The notes under the pieces were generated by a model that had not been told where the DNA came from, did no database searches, and saw only the letters and a list, made by a program, of their open reading frames with translations. The position numbers and the translations under genes were made by a program. Of a stretch of 5,771 nt of DNA, positions 5,396 through 5,771 are shown piece by piece. The first letter of the stretch is position 1, and each line of letters opens with the position of its first letter. The stretch is taken from positions 1-5,771 of the forward strand of contig JAKPSR010000093.1 of NCBI GenBank assembly GCA_029571425.1. The letters are read 5' to 3'. The DNA is from Spirochaetota bacterium (GTDB lineage: Bacteria; Spirochaetota; Spirochaetia; Treponematales; Treponemataceae).

Positions 5396-5771
5396 GGTCT
5401 CCAACTCCAATCGAGATAGCGAGCCTCGCGTCGTTCACGAGACCCTCGCTTCTCAGCAGTATAGTGTCGTATATCCCAACGCTCAGGTGCACGTTAAATT
5501 CCTGCATCTCGGCGAGCACGAAGCTCGCCAGGATATTCCCGCCCATGGCGAACGCCATGCCCTGCTCCATCAGGTGGCCGGGGTAGTAGTCGACGGCGAA
5601 CTGAAACCACCCGCCCCTCCCGATCGGCACGTCCCTGACCCCGAGGCCGAGTATCGGGGATAGGAACAGCAACTCCTCGATCCCTATTTCCTCGGTTCCC
5701 TGACGCAACGCGATGCCCCCATAGCCGCCCCGAAGCACGAGATGCCTGCTCAGGCCATTGTTGGCGACCGA
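5388..5771 (-). CDS. Beta-rich, possibly outer-membrane protein, C-terminal part only
   Basis: The frame is open from the right edge (first codon TCG at 5771-5769) to a TAA at 5390-5388, giving 127 residues of a longer protein. I do not recognise the family. The sequence is glycine-rich with repeated short stretches of beta-strand character, such as GWFQFAVDYYPGHL, NVHLSVGIYDTILL and DARLAISIGVG, where polar and hydrophobic residues partly alternate. That suits a beta-barrel or beta-sandwich envelope protein. Against an ordinary outer-membrane barrel, the C-terminus ends GVGDHE rather than in an aromatic residue. An internal GTG at 5738 could serve as a start, but coding character continues upstream of it without a break, so a gene extending past the edge is more likely. 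Its last 8 bp overlap the start of the HD-GYP-like gene, so the two are probably co-transcribed from a promoter outside the window. Confidence 0.72.
   Translation of the reverse strand, partial: SVANNGLSRHLVLRGGYGGIALRQGTEEIGIEELLFLSPILGLGVRDVPIGRGGWFQFAVDYYPGHLMEQGMAFAMGGNILASFVLAEMQEFNVHLSVGIYDTILLRSEGLVNDARLAISIGVGDHE
5399..5408 (-). promoter_or_regulatory. Two GGAG motifs before the HD-GYP-like gene
   Basis: Upstream of the ATG at 5395 are GGAG at 5402-5399 (3 bases from the ATG, rather close) and GGAG at 5408-5405 (9 bases away, well placed). Both lie inside the end of the preceding gene, so ribosomes finishing that gene can reinitiate here. They support the ATG rather than the TTG at 5410, which has no such motif at a usual distance. 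Confidence 0.6.

Noticed and set aside
5396..5410. TTG start at 5410 for the HD-GYP-like gene
   Set aside because: It adds MELET before a normal signal peptide and lacks a ribosome binding motif at a usual distance; the ATG at 5395 has GGAG sites.
1..5771. CRISPR arrays, tRNA or rRNA genes, insertion sequences
   Set aside because: I saw no regularly spaced repeats, no cloverleaf-like tRNA pattern, no rRNA-like sequence and no transposase-like frame.

Overview
The window carries five protein genes, two of them cut by its edges. It comes from a bacterium with moderately high GC (by eye) and AT-rich intergenic DNA. The membrane-anchored HD-GYP-like protein with a YD-I-G-F variant motif, next to a possible outer-membrane protein, reminds me of spirochaetes (Treponema/Spirochaeta type). 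That is a recollection of family style, not a database result, so the phylum is only a low-to-moderate confidence guess.

Layout. Positions 1-1530 (minus) hold a soluble three-PAS sensor histidine kinase whose ATPase end lies beyond the left edge. A 78-bp AT-rich divergent region (1531-1608) separates it from an EAL-domain c-di-GMP phosphodiesterase with a Cache/PAS-like C-terminal domain (1609-2865, plus). Positions 2866-3079 are non-coding. They contain a good sigma70-type promoter, a strong intrinsic terminator with an all-pyrimidine loop, and the promoter of the next gene; together these could define a small RNA of about 70 nt. purU (formyltetrahydrofolate deformylase, plus) occupies 3080-3931. 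It converges, across 33 bp, on a gene at 3965-5395 (minus) for a signal-peptide / TPR-like / transmembrane / degenerate HD-GYP protein. The start of that gene overlaps by 8 bp the end of a partial gene (5388-5771, minus) for a beta-rich, possibly outer-membrane protein.

How it fits together. Three of the genes concern signalling: a histidine kinase divergent from a phosphodiesterase that keeps all its catalytic residues, and a HD-GYP-like protein that has lost several metal ligands and so may sense rather than hydrolyse. purU is a housekeeping one-carbon gene with no obvious link to them. The most notable non-coding signal is that the kinase, EAL and purU genes each have a -10 element of the form TAT(A/G)CTGT only 7-8 bases before the ATG and no Shine-Dalgarno sequence. 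This predicts leaderless mRNAs. The HD-GYP-like gene, by contrast, has GGAG motifs before its start. The candidate small RNA exposes a CUCCUCCUUU loop resembling the anti-Shine-Dalgarno sequence, so it could in principle discriminate between the two kinds of message; this last idea is speculation.
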